From Bryobacteraceae bacterium (lineage in GTDB: Bacteria > Acidobacteriota > Terriglobia > Bryobacterales > Bryobacteraceae), in assembly GCA_025928545.1 (NCBI GenBank), contig JAICJH010000038.1, positions 1 through 62,472 of the forward strand: 62,472 nt of DNA. Reading direction: 5' to 3'. The notes beneath the pieces were generated by a model. It had not been told where the DNA came from. It did no database searches and saw nothing but the letters and a program-made list of their open reading frames with translations. The position numbers and the translations under genes were made by a program. Shown one piece after another: positions 27,556 through 35,972 of the stretch. Positions within the stretch are counted from its first letter, which is position 1, and the number at the start of each line of letters is the position of its first letter.

Positions 27556-28544
27556 GCGGCCCGCCCTTCAATGCCGACGGACAAATACTCCAGCGCATTC
27601 ATCGTCACATTCCAATCGGCGGCAAGCGGAGCGATAGCCGGGCCCGGATCAAACACTTTGCGGCGAGCCAGTTTGAACAAGAGTGTCTTGGCGCCGGACA
27701 CCTGCCGCCCCAGAGCTTCTATGGCTGTGCTGCAATGAGCGGAGTTACGCGGGGCGGCCCATTGCACAAAGCTCCTGGCGACTTCAAAGGCAGCGCCACA
27801 TTGACGCACCGTAGCGAAGGCATACGCGTGATAATCGGTATCCGAGCCGGCCAGCAAAACCGGTAAATCCTCCGCCAGCCGTTCGCCGAAAGCGAGCCAT
27901 GGATTCCGCCTCGGTCGGTGAGCCATCTGGCGGCGCAGGCATTCCATTGCCTGCTGGCGCAATTCATTGCCCTGTAAGCGTGGCCCCGCCTGGAAGTTCA
28001 CCAGCTCCGCATAGGGCGGCAGAACATCCTCGGAAAAGCCCTGCGGCTTGTCGAGACGCAGCACCGCCAGATAATCGGTTCCGCTGAGTTCGTAATAACC
28101 GGTCCCGTGGAAATAGCGAAGGCAATGTTCATCCGGGTCGATGCTTTCTATTGCGATGGAAGATTTGACATGTTCCCGATGATAGGTAGACGACGCGGTA
28201 TCGGGCAAATAAAACGAATCGACTTCAAGTGTCAGGGAGCGGCCCGCGTTCAACTGCTCGACCACATGGTCCTGCGTCCGCCGGTACAACTGCATCTCAT
28301 GTACGTCGACACCGTGCAGTTGCAGCAGATCCTGGGGAGGCGGTTTGAAGAATGTCCACTGATCACCTTCAAAATCCACGGCACAGGCGAAGGCCATCGC
28401 ACTTTCAGGCACGATCCCGTGCGCGTGCAGGAGTTCTATCCAGAGGTCCACATAACAGTTGGTTTCGCGGAAAGTGCGATCCGGCTGGTGCAGGGAACTG
28501 GGCACATAAGTGGCGGGGTCCAGACCGAGGAGACTGACCATCAT
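27552..28544 (-). CDS. DUF1839 family protein
   Basis: 330 residues; tandem start codons at 28544 and 28541. Family-type segments are ETNCYVDLWIELLHAHG, FACAVDFEGDQWTFFKPPP, VVEQLNAGRSLTLEVDSFYLPDT (first part) and CLRYFHGTGYYELSG. The papain-like order Cys...His...Asp/Asn around NCYVD and RYFHGTGYY could indicate a cysteine peptidase or transferase fold; this is my inference. It is placed five bases after the amino-acid ligase stop. I recall DUF1839 genes beside carrier-protein ligases in other bacteria. The reaction is unknown; release or transfer of the aminoacyl group is plausible. Confidence 0.82.
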   Translation of the reverse strand: MMVSLLGLDPATYVPSSLHQPDRTFRETNCYVDLWIELLHAHGIVPESAMAFACAVDFEGDQWTFFKPPPQDLLQLHGVDVHEMQLYRRTQDHVVEQLNAGRSLTLEVDSFYLPDTASSTYHREHVKSSIAIESIDPDEHCLRYFHGTGYYELSGTDYLAVLRLDKPQGFSEDVLPPYAELVNFQAGPRLQGNELRQQAMECLRRQMAHRPRRNPWLAFGERLAEDLPVLLAGSDTDYHAYAFATVRQCGAAFEVARSFVQWAAPRNSAHCSTAIEALGRQVSGAKTLLFKLARRKVFDPGPAIAPLAADWNVTMNALEYLSVGIEGRAA

Positions 28545-28549
28545 GACGA

Positions 28550-29509
28550 CTACTCACCTGGAGGAGTATCTTCGGGGAAGAGTTGCCTCCGAACTTGCCC
28601 GGGCCAGTCGCGAACATCTATGCCATGGGTGCGGAACAGAGCCAGTGTGATTCGCTCCAGGCCGAATCCCACACATGAACTGTGAGCCACTGTTCCATCA
28701 TGTTGTTGAATGCCAAACGCAGAGCCAAAATGCTCGTGGTGCAGATTGAAAGAAGAAACCGCGGTCGGCCGCTCCGATGCGATTTGAATCAGCGCTTCGA
28801 ACTTCAGACCCTGCTCGCGCTGGTTATTGGCCAGAAGCTTCCCCTTGCGCCCGAAGAAAGGATCGGAAGCTGGTGCAATCGTGGCGTCGAGTCCGGTCGT
28901 CTCGAATATACCCCGCGCGCGTCGGATCCAGGTTTCACGCCATGAGTGGACTTCGTCCGGTGGGCCGATGCGGACCATCTCACGTTGATGAAACATCTGG
29001 AGGCGGGCGGGATCCTGAGATGGTTCGTTGCGGAATACATAGCATCCGCCCAGATCCAGCGTGATGCCGCCTTTCGGCAGCGGCCCCCGGAGGGCTACAG
29101 CCGGATAACACGGATAACACGCTGCTGGCACCAGCGTAACGCCGGTTGGCGACAAATGGCGGCTCCAGTCATCGCCGCGCTCGGCACGCTCAGCTATTTC
29201 AATTGCCGACGCGTCGTTGCCGCAAAAACTGTACACGACTCCGCAAAGCTGGGGAAAAGAGGTCAGGTAGCCGGCTTTTTCCAGCGTCCGCTTCGGGATC
29301 ACGGGCGGGAAGCGCGGCGTCTCTGGATGATCGGGCGCACAAACTCTCGTGATGAGCGCGTCCAGACTCGTCCTGACATGTTCAAAGACCACGCCACGCC
29401 CATAAATGCCAGGTTCACCGCTCGGCAGGAGGTGTCCATGCCGAATCAGATCCTCTAAATACTGCGCCTCCTCATTTGCGCCTGCCACCAGGGTTTGCGC
29501 CGCTGTCAT
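28550..29509 (-). CDS. Amino acid:[carrier protein] ligase, class II aaRS homologue
   Basis: 319 residues, the length of this family, and far shorter than a tRNA synthetase. It keeps the SerRS-like catalytic core: motif 2 around YVFRNEPSQDPARLQMFHQRE (middle part), motif 3 GFGLERITLALF, and three likely zinc ligands Cys131, Glu177 and Cys279, spaced as reported for the Bradyrhizobium enzymes. It lacks the tRNA-binding N-terminal coiled coil. Established work (Mocibob et al. on atypical SerRS homologues) shows such enzymes activate Gly or Ala with ATP and load it on a carrier protein phosphopantetheine. The start overlaps the acyl-CoA dehydrogenase stop as ATGA, and the matching carrier protein is two genes upstream. 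Confidence 0.93.
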   Translation of the reverse strand: MTAAQTLVAGANEEAQYLEDLIRHGHLLPSGEPGIYGRGVVFEHVRTSLDALITRVCAPDHPETPRFPPVIPKRTLEKAGYLTSFPQLCGVVYSFCGNDASAIEIAERAERGDDWSRHLSPTGVTLVPAACYPCYPAVALRGPLPKGGITLDLGGCYVFRNEPSQDPARLQMFHQREMVRIGPPDEVHSWRETWIRRARGIFETTGLDATIAPASDPFFGRKGKLLANNQREQGLKFEALIQIASERPTAVSSFNLHHEHFGSAFGIQQHDGTVAHSSCVGFGLERITLALFRTHGIDVRDWPGQVRRQLFPEDTPPGE

Positions 29510-30723
29510 TTGACCTCCCGGTGGACCAGCAGCATGGAGGCGTTCGTTGCATATAGACGGTCATTCGCAATCATCAGTGCCGCGGAGTAGGCGTCCCTCA
29601 AACAACGCCCGATCGAAAACGGTCCTCCGTTCTTATAGCCCGCAACGCCACACACCCGCAACGCATGCTGACACACTTCGACAGCGGCTTCGGAGGCGGC
29701 GATCTTCAGATTATTGATTCGCACGGCATAACCGATGGTCGAGAGCATCGCCCGCTCACTTTTGGCCACCAGTTGCGCATACTCATCGAGAGCGGTTTCC
29801 ACCATGGCTCGGAACTGAGCCATTTGGGTCGACAATTCCGACAGGCGGAGAGCGGCTGGAGGCATGACGCCGGGATTTTGCCGCGCCTGCTTTCGAACAA
29901 AATTCTGAGCCCGGTCGAATGCATCGGTCGCCAGCCCAAGCCAGACGTGAGCCCACAGGATATGAGAAAACGGAACCATAGTTTCCGCCGCCACTGCCGC
30001 GAAAGCAGCCGGCAGCACTTGTTCGGCACTGCAGGTGGCCTGAAGTTCAAAACCCGGGCTGCAGGTTCCACGCATCCCCAGGGTGTCCCATTGATCCGTC
30101 TGGTTCTTGGTGGTTTCGCCAAGATCGGTCAGCACAAGTATCTGGTCGCCGGGTTCAGCTTCCGGAGTACGCCGGAGAGTCGTCAACAGATCGTCGGCAT
30201 AGGCTCCGTAGGAAATGGTTGCTGCCTTTTTCTGGAAATGCAGGACGGCGGTCGGGCTATCACTTTCGCCGGCAGGTTCCGCCCCGTGTTCGCCATGAAT
30301 CGCAGCGATGCTGCGCCGGATATCGCCACCCGTCCCTACCTCGGATGTAGCCGAAGCAATCAGCCGCTGCTCCCGAACCAGTCGTTTCAGATACGCGGCA
30401 AACCAGGGAGACCGGCTGGCGTGCCGCACGATGCATGCCACCTGGATCTGGTGCATCGCAAAGATCATGCCTGTGGAGGCACATCGCCGTGAGAGTTCAA
30501 AAACGCCGTCCGCGACTTCATCGATTGCGAGGCCCAGGCCTCCCTGTTCCTGAGGCACCAGCCAACTCAACGCGCCTGCTGCCCGAAGTGCCTGGATGGC
30601 TTCTGCCGGAAAACGGCCGTTGCGATCCACGTCTTCGGAGTGTTGTTCCGCTAACGCCAAGGCTTGCTCAAACGCGGGGTCGGAAATGTGATCTGTGGCA
30701 ACCGCCTTCAGCTTTGCAGTCAT
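29506..30723 (-). CDS. Acyl-CoA dehydrogenase family flavoprotein
   Basis: 405 residues: N-terminal helical domain (FEQALALAEQHSEDVDRNGRF start, LSWLVPQEQGGLGLAIDEVADG), a beta domain with EVGTGGDIRRS and WDTLGMRGTCS, and a C-terminal four-helix domain. WDTLGMRGT is the family-typical flavin-site loop. Acyl-CoA dehydrogenases desaturate or oxidise acyl thioesters with FAD. In this operon the substrate is probably an aminoacyl or acyl thioester on the adjacent carrier protein, not CoA (inference). The catalytic base could not be assigned with confidence. Both ends overlap neighbours by ATGA. Confidence 0.88.
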   Translation of the reverse strand: MTAKLKAVATDHISDPAFEQALALAEQHSEDVDRNGRFPAEAIQALRAAGALSWLVPQEQGGLGLAIDEVADGVFELSRRCASTGMIFAMHQIQVACIVRHASRSPWFAAYLKRLVREQRLIASATSEVGTGGDIRRSIAAIHGEHGAEPAGESDSPTAVLHFQKKAATISYGAYADDLLTTLRRTPEAEPGDQILVLTDLGETTKNQTDQWDTLGMRGTCSPGFELQATCSAEQVLPAAFAAVAAETMVPFSHILWAHVWLGLATDAFDRAQNFVRKQARQNPGVMPPAALRLSELSTQMAQFRAMVETALDEYAQLVAKSERAMLSTIGYAVRINNLKIAASEAAVEVCQHALRVCGVAGYKNGGPFSIGRCLRDAYSAALMIANDRLYATNASMLLVHREVK

Positions 30724-31007
30724 TGCCCGGCCTGCATCACCGTTTCAATCGCCTGGGCGATGGTGTCGATGTTGGTGAAAACGTCCCGGCTCAGCATACA
30801 ATCCGGAAATTCCAGACCAAACTCCCCTTCGACGGCGATCATCAGCACCACGCTGGCTTGCGAAGACATTCCGGCTCTGTAGAGATCCGTGGAATCCTCC
30901 AGCCGGTCCAAAGATGGATTCAGCCTTGCGTGGTCTTTGACGATCGTCCGGAGACGTTCCTTGATTTGACCAATGGTGGAACAGCACGACACCGTAGTGG
31001 CTTCCAC
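30720..31007 (-). CDS. Acyl/aminoacyl carrier protein
   Basis: 95 residues from a GTG at 31007 preceded by GGGGGAG six bases upstream. The fold is a four-helix carrier protein, with the phosphopantetheine site in AGMSSQASVVLM; Ser49 is the predicted attachment residue, with Ser in place of the usual preceding Asp. This variant motif is seen in carrier proteins served by aaRS-like ligases. An acidic helix 2/3 region (VEGEFGLEFPD) follows. It is the first gene of the run ending at 22295 and should carry the amino acid loaded by the ligase at 28550-29509. Confidence 0.92.
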   Translation of the reverse strand: MEATTVSCCSTIGQIKERLRTIVKDHARLNPSLDRLEDSTDLYRAGMSSQASVVLMIAVEGEFGLEFPDCMLSRDVFTNIDTIAQAIETVMQAGQ

Positions 31008-31069
31008 GTTCTACTCCCCCTTTTACCCCTGCTGACATTCGACCGGGCTCGTAGTGCCCGACGATACTC

Positions 31070-31087
31070 AAGCACATCGAATGCCAA
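31070..31087 (-). promoter_or_regulatory. Possible sigma-54-type promoter of the carrier-protein operon
   Basis: Read on the minus strand the sequence is TTGGCATTCGATGTGCTT. The GG and GC doublets are exactly 12 bases apart, as in the -24/-12 consensus TGGCAC-N5-TTGC, with three mismatches in the conserved positions. It lies about 60 bp upstream of the GTG start of the carrier protein. A chance match is possible in a region of this size, and no enhancer protein gene is in the window. Confidence 0.25.
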
Positions 31088-31159
31088 GTTTCGGCAGTAA
31101 TTTGCTTACAGGTGGGGGGCCAAAAAACCATTTGTTTTCTTCAAAAAAATCGGGAAAGG

Positions 31160-31196
31160 TGTCCTTTAATGCCGGAACGGAAAGGCATTCGGGACA
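31160..31196. promoter_or_regulatory. Nested inverted repeat upstream of the carrier-protein operon
   Basis: TGTCC (31160-31164) and AATGCC (31168-31173) are mirrored by GGCATT (31184-31189) and GGACA (31192-31196), giving an interrupted 11-bp palindrome around a ten-base centre. It may be an operator or an RNA hairpin. It lies about 150 bp upstream of the carrier-protein start, inside the 510-bp gene-free stretch. Confidence 0.4.
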
Positions 31197-31349
31197 TTTG
31201 CGGTACGGGCGGTCACCTTTTCGGGTATCTGACAGGACGTACCAATCCGAAGACTACACGAAACCCGCATCCAGGGTCTGCACAGAGATGTACCTTTTTC
31301 ACTCGCTCAGCGTCAACCGGGCAAACCCGGCGCGACCAATCCCCGCGGC

Positions 31350-31475
31350 CGGACCCCGAGCCCAGAACAACCTCGCGCCCAGACCCCGAGCCCGGAACAA
31401 CCCGGACCAGAACAGCCCTCCGGGCGAGAACAGCCCTGGGCCAGAACAGCCGGACCCAGAACAGCCCCGAGCCAG
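31350..31475. repeat. Degenerate GC-rich tandem repeat, unit about 15-18 bp
   Basis: The core (A/G)GAACA(A/G)CC starts at 31364, 31394, 31409, 31427, 31443 and 31458, so spacings are 30, 15, 18, 16 and 15 bases. The spacers are C/G-rich (CCCGAGCCC, CCTGGGCC). The array fills most of the space between the divergent carrier-protein promoter region and the 3' end of the oxidase gene. Open frames through it give Pro/Asn- or Gly/Leu-biased translations that look artefactual. Confidence 0.6.
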
Positions 31476-31517
31476 ACCAACACCCCGCGCCCGGGCACAC
31501 GCCGCCCCCCCGGCGAA

Positions 31518-33110
31518 CTATTTCAGGGAATCCAGATATGCGACGAGCGCCTTCATGTCCTCCGGCGAAAGCTTCGGTGCAGGCATGCCTCCCGCGATTG
31601 CTTTGTCCGACGGCTTCACAAGAAAGTCCGTAAGCTTGTCGGCCGGCATTCGGGTACCAATTCCAAGCAGGGCCGGTGCAATAGGCCCTCCCGCACCGCC
31701 GTCTCCATGGCACGCATTGCAGGCATTCGCTTCGTAGACGGCCTTGCCCTGAGCCGCTGCGTCGCTGCCGCCCGCCGAACCTGCGGGGTTTACCAGCTTA
31801 TTCAGATAGTCCGCAAGGGAGTCGATCTCGCCCGCCGTCCCGACAAGCGGCGGCATGTAGTTCTTGTAAGGAGAATTGACGGGAACATCGTGCAGCATCG
31901 CGAGAAGCTTAACGATTCCGGATTTATCCCTGCCATGCAGCAACTGCCGAACCGCCCGATAGCCATCGAGAGTGTGGCAGCTGTTGCACTGCCCGCGGAA
32001 CATCAGTTCGCCTGTGTTCGGCGATGTCCAGGCGCTGTTCGTAATGAACCCGGCCTGATTGAAATGCGCAACCTCGGAACGCCGGATTCCATTGGAATAC
32101 ATGTATTGGCTGACCGTGTAAGGCTTGCGGATCATCTCCCGCGCATGTTCGGTAGCGCCGGTCGCTGCCAGCGCGAGGAATACGACCGCAACCGCATGCC
32201 CCAGGCCGAAGTCTTTCGGATTCTTCCAGGCCAGGAAATAAACGACAGCCAGAATCGTGGCCGAGGACATTGTGGTGACCAATGCGGCGCGGGCGATCTG
32301 AGTGAACAGGCCGGGGCCGATCGTGCCGATCCCCAGCTGTAGAAGTGCACGGCTGCTTTCCGGTATCGCATACAGATACCAGCCCAGCGCCACCGGTACC
32401 AGGAAAAAGGACGGCAGCAGCCAGCGTGCCGACCATCGAATCACCTCCGCCTTGAGCGCGGGTTTTGTGAAGCCATCGATCCGGCTTGCCGTAACCAGCG
32501 CCCAGACTCCGGCCAGGGCGAAGCAGATAAGCGTACGCAGAACCAGACTGGGCCAATAGGTTGGGTTGAATAGCGCCGGCCAGAACTCCGAGGCTTCCCG
32601 ACCCGAACCTGCAACAGCGAGCCAGGCCTTGCCCGGAGTCAGCATGAAGGTCAGAATGCCGTTGATGATCGCCAGCGTGAACCACGAAGTGATGGCATAC
32701 AGCCAGCCAATCCGCATATGCGTTTTGGCGTCGATCCGGTCCCAGGTGGCGTAGTAGACAATGATCGCCGCAATCTCCACGAGAAAACAGCACCACTCCA
32801 TCGCCCATCCGAAGACAAAGTTGTGGATCAGCGCGCTCGTGCTTTGCGGACTGGCGAGGCTGATGGAAAACCAGATGCCGACGCCCGACACGGCTCCGAA
32901 CACGACCGTGAGAATCAAAAAGAACTTCGAGTGGCCGCGCAGAACCTCCAGCCAGTCTTCGCGCTTCTCACGCCGGGCTTTTTGTTCGGCCAGGATGAGA
33001 TAAAACCCTCCGCCGACCGCGAAGTGAGAAATCATCACATGAAAGATCGCAATAATGCCGACCACCCAGCCGCTGCCAAAGAATGGAATGTCCCAGACCG
33101 GATAGTTCAT
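31518..33110 (-). CDS. CydA-like (bd-family) oxidase subunit fused to a diheme cytochrome c
   Basis: 530 residues from ATG 33110, with AGGAG upstream; the in-frame GTG-type start at 33140 would overlap cytochrome b. Nine or so helices begin GWVVGIIAIFHVMISHFAVGG with a His matching a CydA heme ligand, then GHSKFFLILTVVFGAVSGVGI (first part) and FGWAMEWCCFLVEI with the conserved Glu-type helix. The C-terminal 140 residues hold two c-heme sites, CNSCH and CNACH (about 464). Such bd relatives with c-type heme domains are thought to take electrons from cytochrome c or directly from a bc complex, not quinol. It is the last gene of the respiratory run; oxygen reduction is inferred, not shown. Confidence 0.82.
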   Translation of the reverse strand: MNYPVWDIPFFGSGWVVGIIAIFHVMISHFAVGGGFYLILAEQKARREKREDWLEVLRGHSKFFLILTVVFGAVSGVGIWFSISLASPQSTSALIHNFVFGWAMEWCCFLVEIAAIIVYYATWDRIDAKTHMRIGWLYAITSWFTLAIINGILTFMLTPGKAWLAVAGSGREASEFWPALFNPTYWPSLVLRTLICFALAGVWALVTASRIDGFTKPALKAEVIRWSARWLLPSFFLVPVALGWYLYAIPESSRALLQLGIGTIGPGLFTQIARAALVTTMSSATILAVVYFLAWKNPKDFGLGHAVAVVFLALAATGATEHAREMIRKPYTVSQYMYSNGIRRSEVAHFNQAGFITNSAWTSPNTGELMFRGQCNSCHTLDGYRAVRQLLHGRDKSGIVKLLAMLHDVPVNSPYKNYMPPLVGTAGEIDSLADYLNKLVNPAGSAGGSDAAAQGKAVYEANACNACHGDGGAGGPIAPALLGIGTRMPADKLTDFLVKPSDKAIAGGMPAPKLSPEDMKALVAYLDSLK

Positions 33111-33126
33111 GATTTGTGTGCTCCTG

Positions 33127-34212
33127 TCATAGGGCGGCATAGCCCCAGATGGTCAAAGCCAGAGTGGCGGCAACCACCGAATAGCCGGTCCACGTCGCGA
33201 TTCGACCACGTTTGCCCGCGACAGTTTCAGAATCGAAAAGCGGAATCAGCGCCCAGAAGATCAGGACAATGGTGAAAAGTCCCATACCGGCGATCTCGCC
33301 CGCCATACCGGGAAGTACGAGTCCCATGCCCTTCAACAGCTGAAACTGCGACATGAAATACCACTCCGGGTGGATGCCCACGGGCGCCGATGCCAGAGGA
33401 TTCGCCGGCTGTCCGAGGTCCCACGGAAACAGCGTCGCCAGGATTGTGATGACGTTGAGCGCGATCAGCCACATCGCGAGATCCATCGCGAAAAAGTTCG
33501 GGAAGAACGGTACGCTGCGACGCTGTGCCAGAGGCCGCTTCTCTTCGCCTGGCGGAAGAGCGTTGCCGTGCTTCTGCACCAGAAGGAGGTGGAAAGCCAG
33601 CAGTGGCATGAACAGCAGCGGCAAAACGACTACGTGTAACGCGAAGAATCTTTGAACGGTATTCTCTCCGACGGAGGGGCCGCCGCGAACTACATTGTTC
33701 ACAATTGTGGAAACCCCGGGGAGCATGCTCGGAAGCTGAAGGCCGACCTTCGTTGCGAAGTACGACAATTCGTCCATCGGCAGCAGATAGCCGCTGAATC
33801 CAAACAACATAACCAGGCCGAGCAATCCCAGCCCCGTCCACCAGCCAAATTCACGCGGCTTCTTGTAAGCCTTCATGAAATACACCGAGAACATATGGAC
33901 GAAAACCCCAAAAACCATCAGGTTCGCCGACCACGAATGAGCGGAGCGAATGAGCCAGCCGAAATCCACGTCATAGGTTATCTGGCGGACAGACTCGTAC
34001 GCCTCTTTGCCCGGCCGATAATAAACGAGCAGCAGAACTCCGGTCAATAACTGCACGATGAAGCAGAGCAGAGAAATGCCGCCCCAGTAGTACCAGAAGG
34101 AGTGCTTATGCTGCGGCACCTGCTTGTGGGCGGCTATGGCGACCACATCGGACAGGCCGAGACGCTCGTCGGCCCACTTGTACAGGCCATCAGGCTTTGG
34201 AAATGACGACAT
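33127..34212 (-). CDS. Cytochrome b of a bc-type complex (b6/subunit IV fused type)
   Basis: 361 residues with eight helices. Heme b ligands are expected in the HSWSANLMVFGVFVH segment and FFALHVVVLPLLFMPLLAFH; the quinol-oxidation PEWY motif is present in GIHPEWYFMSQFQLLKG. The protein joins the b6-like half and the subunit IV half in one chain. It transfers electrons from quinol to the Rieske centre and to the low-potential heme chain in the inner membrane. Its start overlaps the Rieske gene by 23 bases, and the bd-like oxidase gene follows 16 bases after its stop. Confidence 0.94.
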   Translation of the reverse strand: MSSFPKPDGLYKWADERLGLSDVVAIAAHKQVPQHKHSFWYYWGGISLLCFIVQLLTGVLLLVYYRPGKEAYESVRQITYDVDFGWLIRSAHSWSANLMVFGVFVHMFSVYFMKAYKKPREFGWWTGLGLLGLVMLFGFSGYLLPMDELSYFATKVGLQLPSMLPGVSTIVNNVVRGGPSVGENTVQRFFALHVVVLPLLFMPLLAFHLLLVQKHGNALPPGEEKRPLAQRRSVPFFPNFFAMDLAMWLIALNVITILATLFPWDLGQPANPLASAPVGIHPEWYFMSQFQLLKGMGLVLPGMAGEIAGMGLFTIVLIFWALIPLFDSETVAGKRGRIATWTGYSVVAATLALTIWGYAAL

Positions 34213-34678
34213 GATCGTCCTTTGCCTCCACTTTGTAGACTTTCAGTCCTTTGGGGGGAGGGCCGCCGGTGACCGCCCCGGTGTTGACGTCATAGACGCC
34301 ACCATGACAGGGACAAAAGATCCGCTTGTTTTCCGGCTGGTAGGCGACCGTGCAGCCGAGGTGCGAGCATACAGCGTCGAATGCGGCGTAATGGTTGTCT
34401 TCGTGATGAATCAGCAGCGTGGGCCGGGAGCCGAACAGGAAGATGGTGGCCGTTCCGGGGCCGGGCAGGCCGGTGGCAGGGATCGAAACCGTCGTCACTT
34501 CGCTCTCGGCGAGTTCAGCGCGCCGGGCTGGCGTCGCCAGGTAACGGTAAACGGGGAAGCCGATCGCGCCGGCATAGCAGGCGCCGGCCAGGGTGATGCC
34601 GAGCTGGAGGAGTCCCCGGCGGCCGGTTTGTTCGCTTCCAACGACGTCTGGAATTACGGGCAGGGTGGAATCAGACAT
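34190..34678 (-). CDS. Rieske 2Fe-2S protein of the bc complex
   Basis: 162 residues. An N-terminal region with a membrane anchor (GLLQLGITLAGACYAGAIGF) precedes the soluble fold, with cluster ligands in CSHLGC and CPCHGGVYD and the usual pair of extra cysteines. The cluster accepts an electron from quinol at the cytochrome b site and would pass it to a cytochrome c, here perhaps the c domains of the neighbouring oxidase subunit. The start overlaps the preceding membrane subunit by eight bases and the end overlaps cytochrome b. Confidence 0.95.
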   Translation of the reverse strand: MSDSTLPVIPDVVGSEQTGRRGLLQLGITLAGACYAGAIGFPVYRYLATPARRAELAESEVTTVSIPATGLPGPGTATIFLFGSRPTLLIHHEDNHYAAFDAVCSHLGCTVAYQPENKRIFCPCHGGVYDVNTGAVTGGPPPKGLKVYKVEAKDDHVVISKA

Positions 34679-35813
34679 AGGTTTCCTGTGCGCTGCGAAC
34701 CTCGACGCTCAGCGAATCGGCCGGAGTTGCTTTCCGAACCACTCCGACCAGCCATGCGATGACCACGACAGCCGTCAGCAGCAGGATCAGGAACAGATCT
34801 ATGACCGACCAGTTCGGCGCGACCTGCCGGTTCCAGACATCGAAGCCTACGCTTCGGAGGGTCACATCGCGAACTCCATCGCGAACCATGACGGAGGAAA
34901 CCACATTCAGAAACGCGACGGTGGAAACAGCAATGGCAACCAGGGCATTGGCGCGTTTGCCTGCCGCTCCGGCGATCCCCAGCAGGGCCAGCAGCAGGGC
35001 TGTTGTCAGCCAGCCGAAAGCAAACATCCGATACATGGAATCGTTCATCACCGTGGAAAAGACATTTTGCGGTTGCGAAGCGATCGTCATTTGCGCGAGC
35101 ACTGCCTGGCAAACGATGCTGATCGCGACCACGAGCCCGCCGGCGCGAGTCATGAACCGGGAGAGTTCATCGCGTAAGCCATCGCGGAGAGAGAGGAGCA
35201 TGATGGCCGCTCCGGCGATGGGAAATGAACCGGCCATGAAGAACAGCCAGCGCGGCATCAGCGTCGGGTCGGCGGAATTCAGTTGCAGGCCGGCAGGGCT
35301 ATGAAGATACATCGCCCCCCAGGATTGCGGATGCAGCATCAGAGTCATGTTGTTGCTGTAGATGAAAGCGATTGTCAGACTCAGGAGCAGCGCGGCCAGG
35401 CCGGGGGCAACCCAGGTCCGGTGTTTCGCGGCGCGATCCGCCGCAACGTAGAGGCCATAGTAGCTGCCCATCAGCAGCAGGATCACCGAGATCCAGTACG
35501 TCCCGATCAGAACGCTGCTCGTATAAAGCGCGCGTCCATAAAGCACCTGAGCAAACAGCAGGGGAGGAATTCCGAGGTTGATCACAAACGCCATCACGTT
35601 CGGGAGGCGGTGGATCAGCATGCCGGCGGTTTCTGTCATCACGGACGAGTCGCGCATGCGTCCAAGCACGGCGAAGACAAGAGCCAGCGTGAGCCCCCCG
35701 AGCAACAGCCCGACTGAAGCGAGGTGGAGCGAGAATGTGAGATCGTGAAGTGCTTTCAGGAGCCAGACCGGCGCTGGCAGTGGAATCTGGTCTACTGCGG
35801 GGAAGTTATTCAT
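34671..35813 (-). CDS. Second bd-oxidase-like membrane subunit (CydA'-type), divergent
   Basis: 380 residues with about nine helices. The first helix LHDLTFSLHLASVGLLLGGLT parallels HVMISHFAVGG of the CydA-like subunit at 31518-33110. HRLPNVMAFVINLGIPPLLF and WISVILLLMGSYYGLY also match the general layout. It has no c-heme motif and no long quinol loop. I infer a heme-poor or structural partner that replaces CydB, as in described CydA/CydA' pairs. It starts the Rieske-cytochrome b-oxidase block and overlaps the Rieske gene. The exact family name is uncertain. Confidence 0.6.
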   Translation of the reverse strand: MNNFPAVDQIPLPAPVWLLKALHDLTFSLHLASVGLLLGGLTLALVFAVLGRMRDSSVMTETAGMLIHRLPNVMAFVINLGIPPLLFAQVLYGRALYTSSVLIGTYWISVILLLMGSYYGLYVAADRAAKHRTWVAPGLAALLLSLTIAFIYSNNMTLMLHPQSWGAMYLHSPAGLQLNSADPTLMPRWLFFMAGSFPIAGAAIMLLSLRDGLRDELSRFMTRAGGLVVAISIVCQAVLAQMTIASQPQNVFSTVMNDSMYRMFAFGWLTTALLLALLGIAGAAGKRANALVAIAVSTVAFLNVVSSVMVRDGVRDVTLRSVGFDVWNRQVAPNWSVIDLFLILLLTAVVVIAWLVGVVRKATPADSLSVEVRSAQETYV

Positions 35814-35972
35814 ATTTGCGTCACTGCGCGCTGCGTGTGAGTGAAATGGCGCTGCTGGTACATGTAAATGGCTTGTTTCCAGCTCCTTTGCGCGTTATAG
35901 GGCAATCGGGGGACCAGTCGTGAGGGATTACCGGCAATGCCAGCCGGATAAATTGCGCTGCGTTGACGCTAT

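Noticed and set aside
31054..31737. Plus-strand open frame with a Pro/Asn/Arg-rich translation
   Set aside because: It runs through the tandem repeat and into the antisense of the oxidase gene's 3' end. Composition bias comes from the repeat and there is no ribosome binding site or domain.
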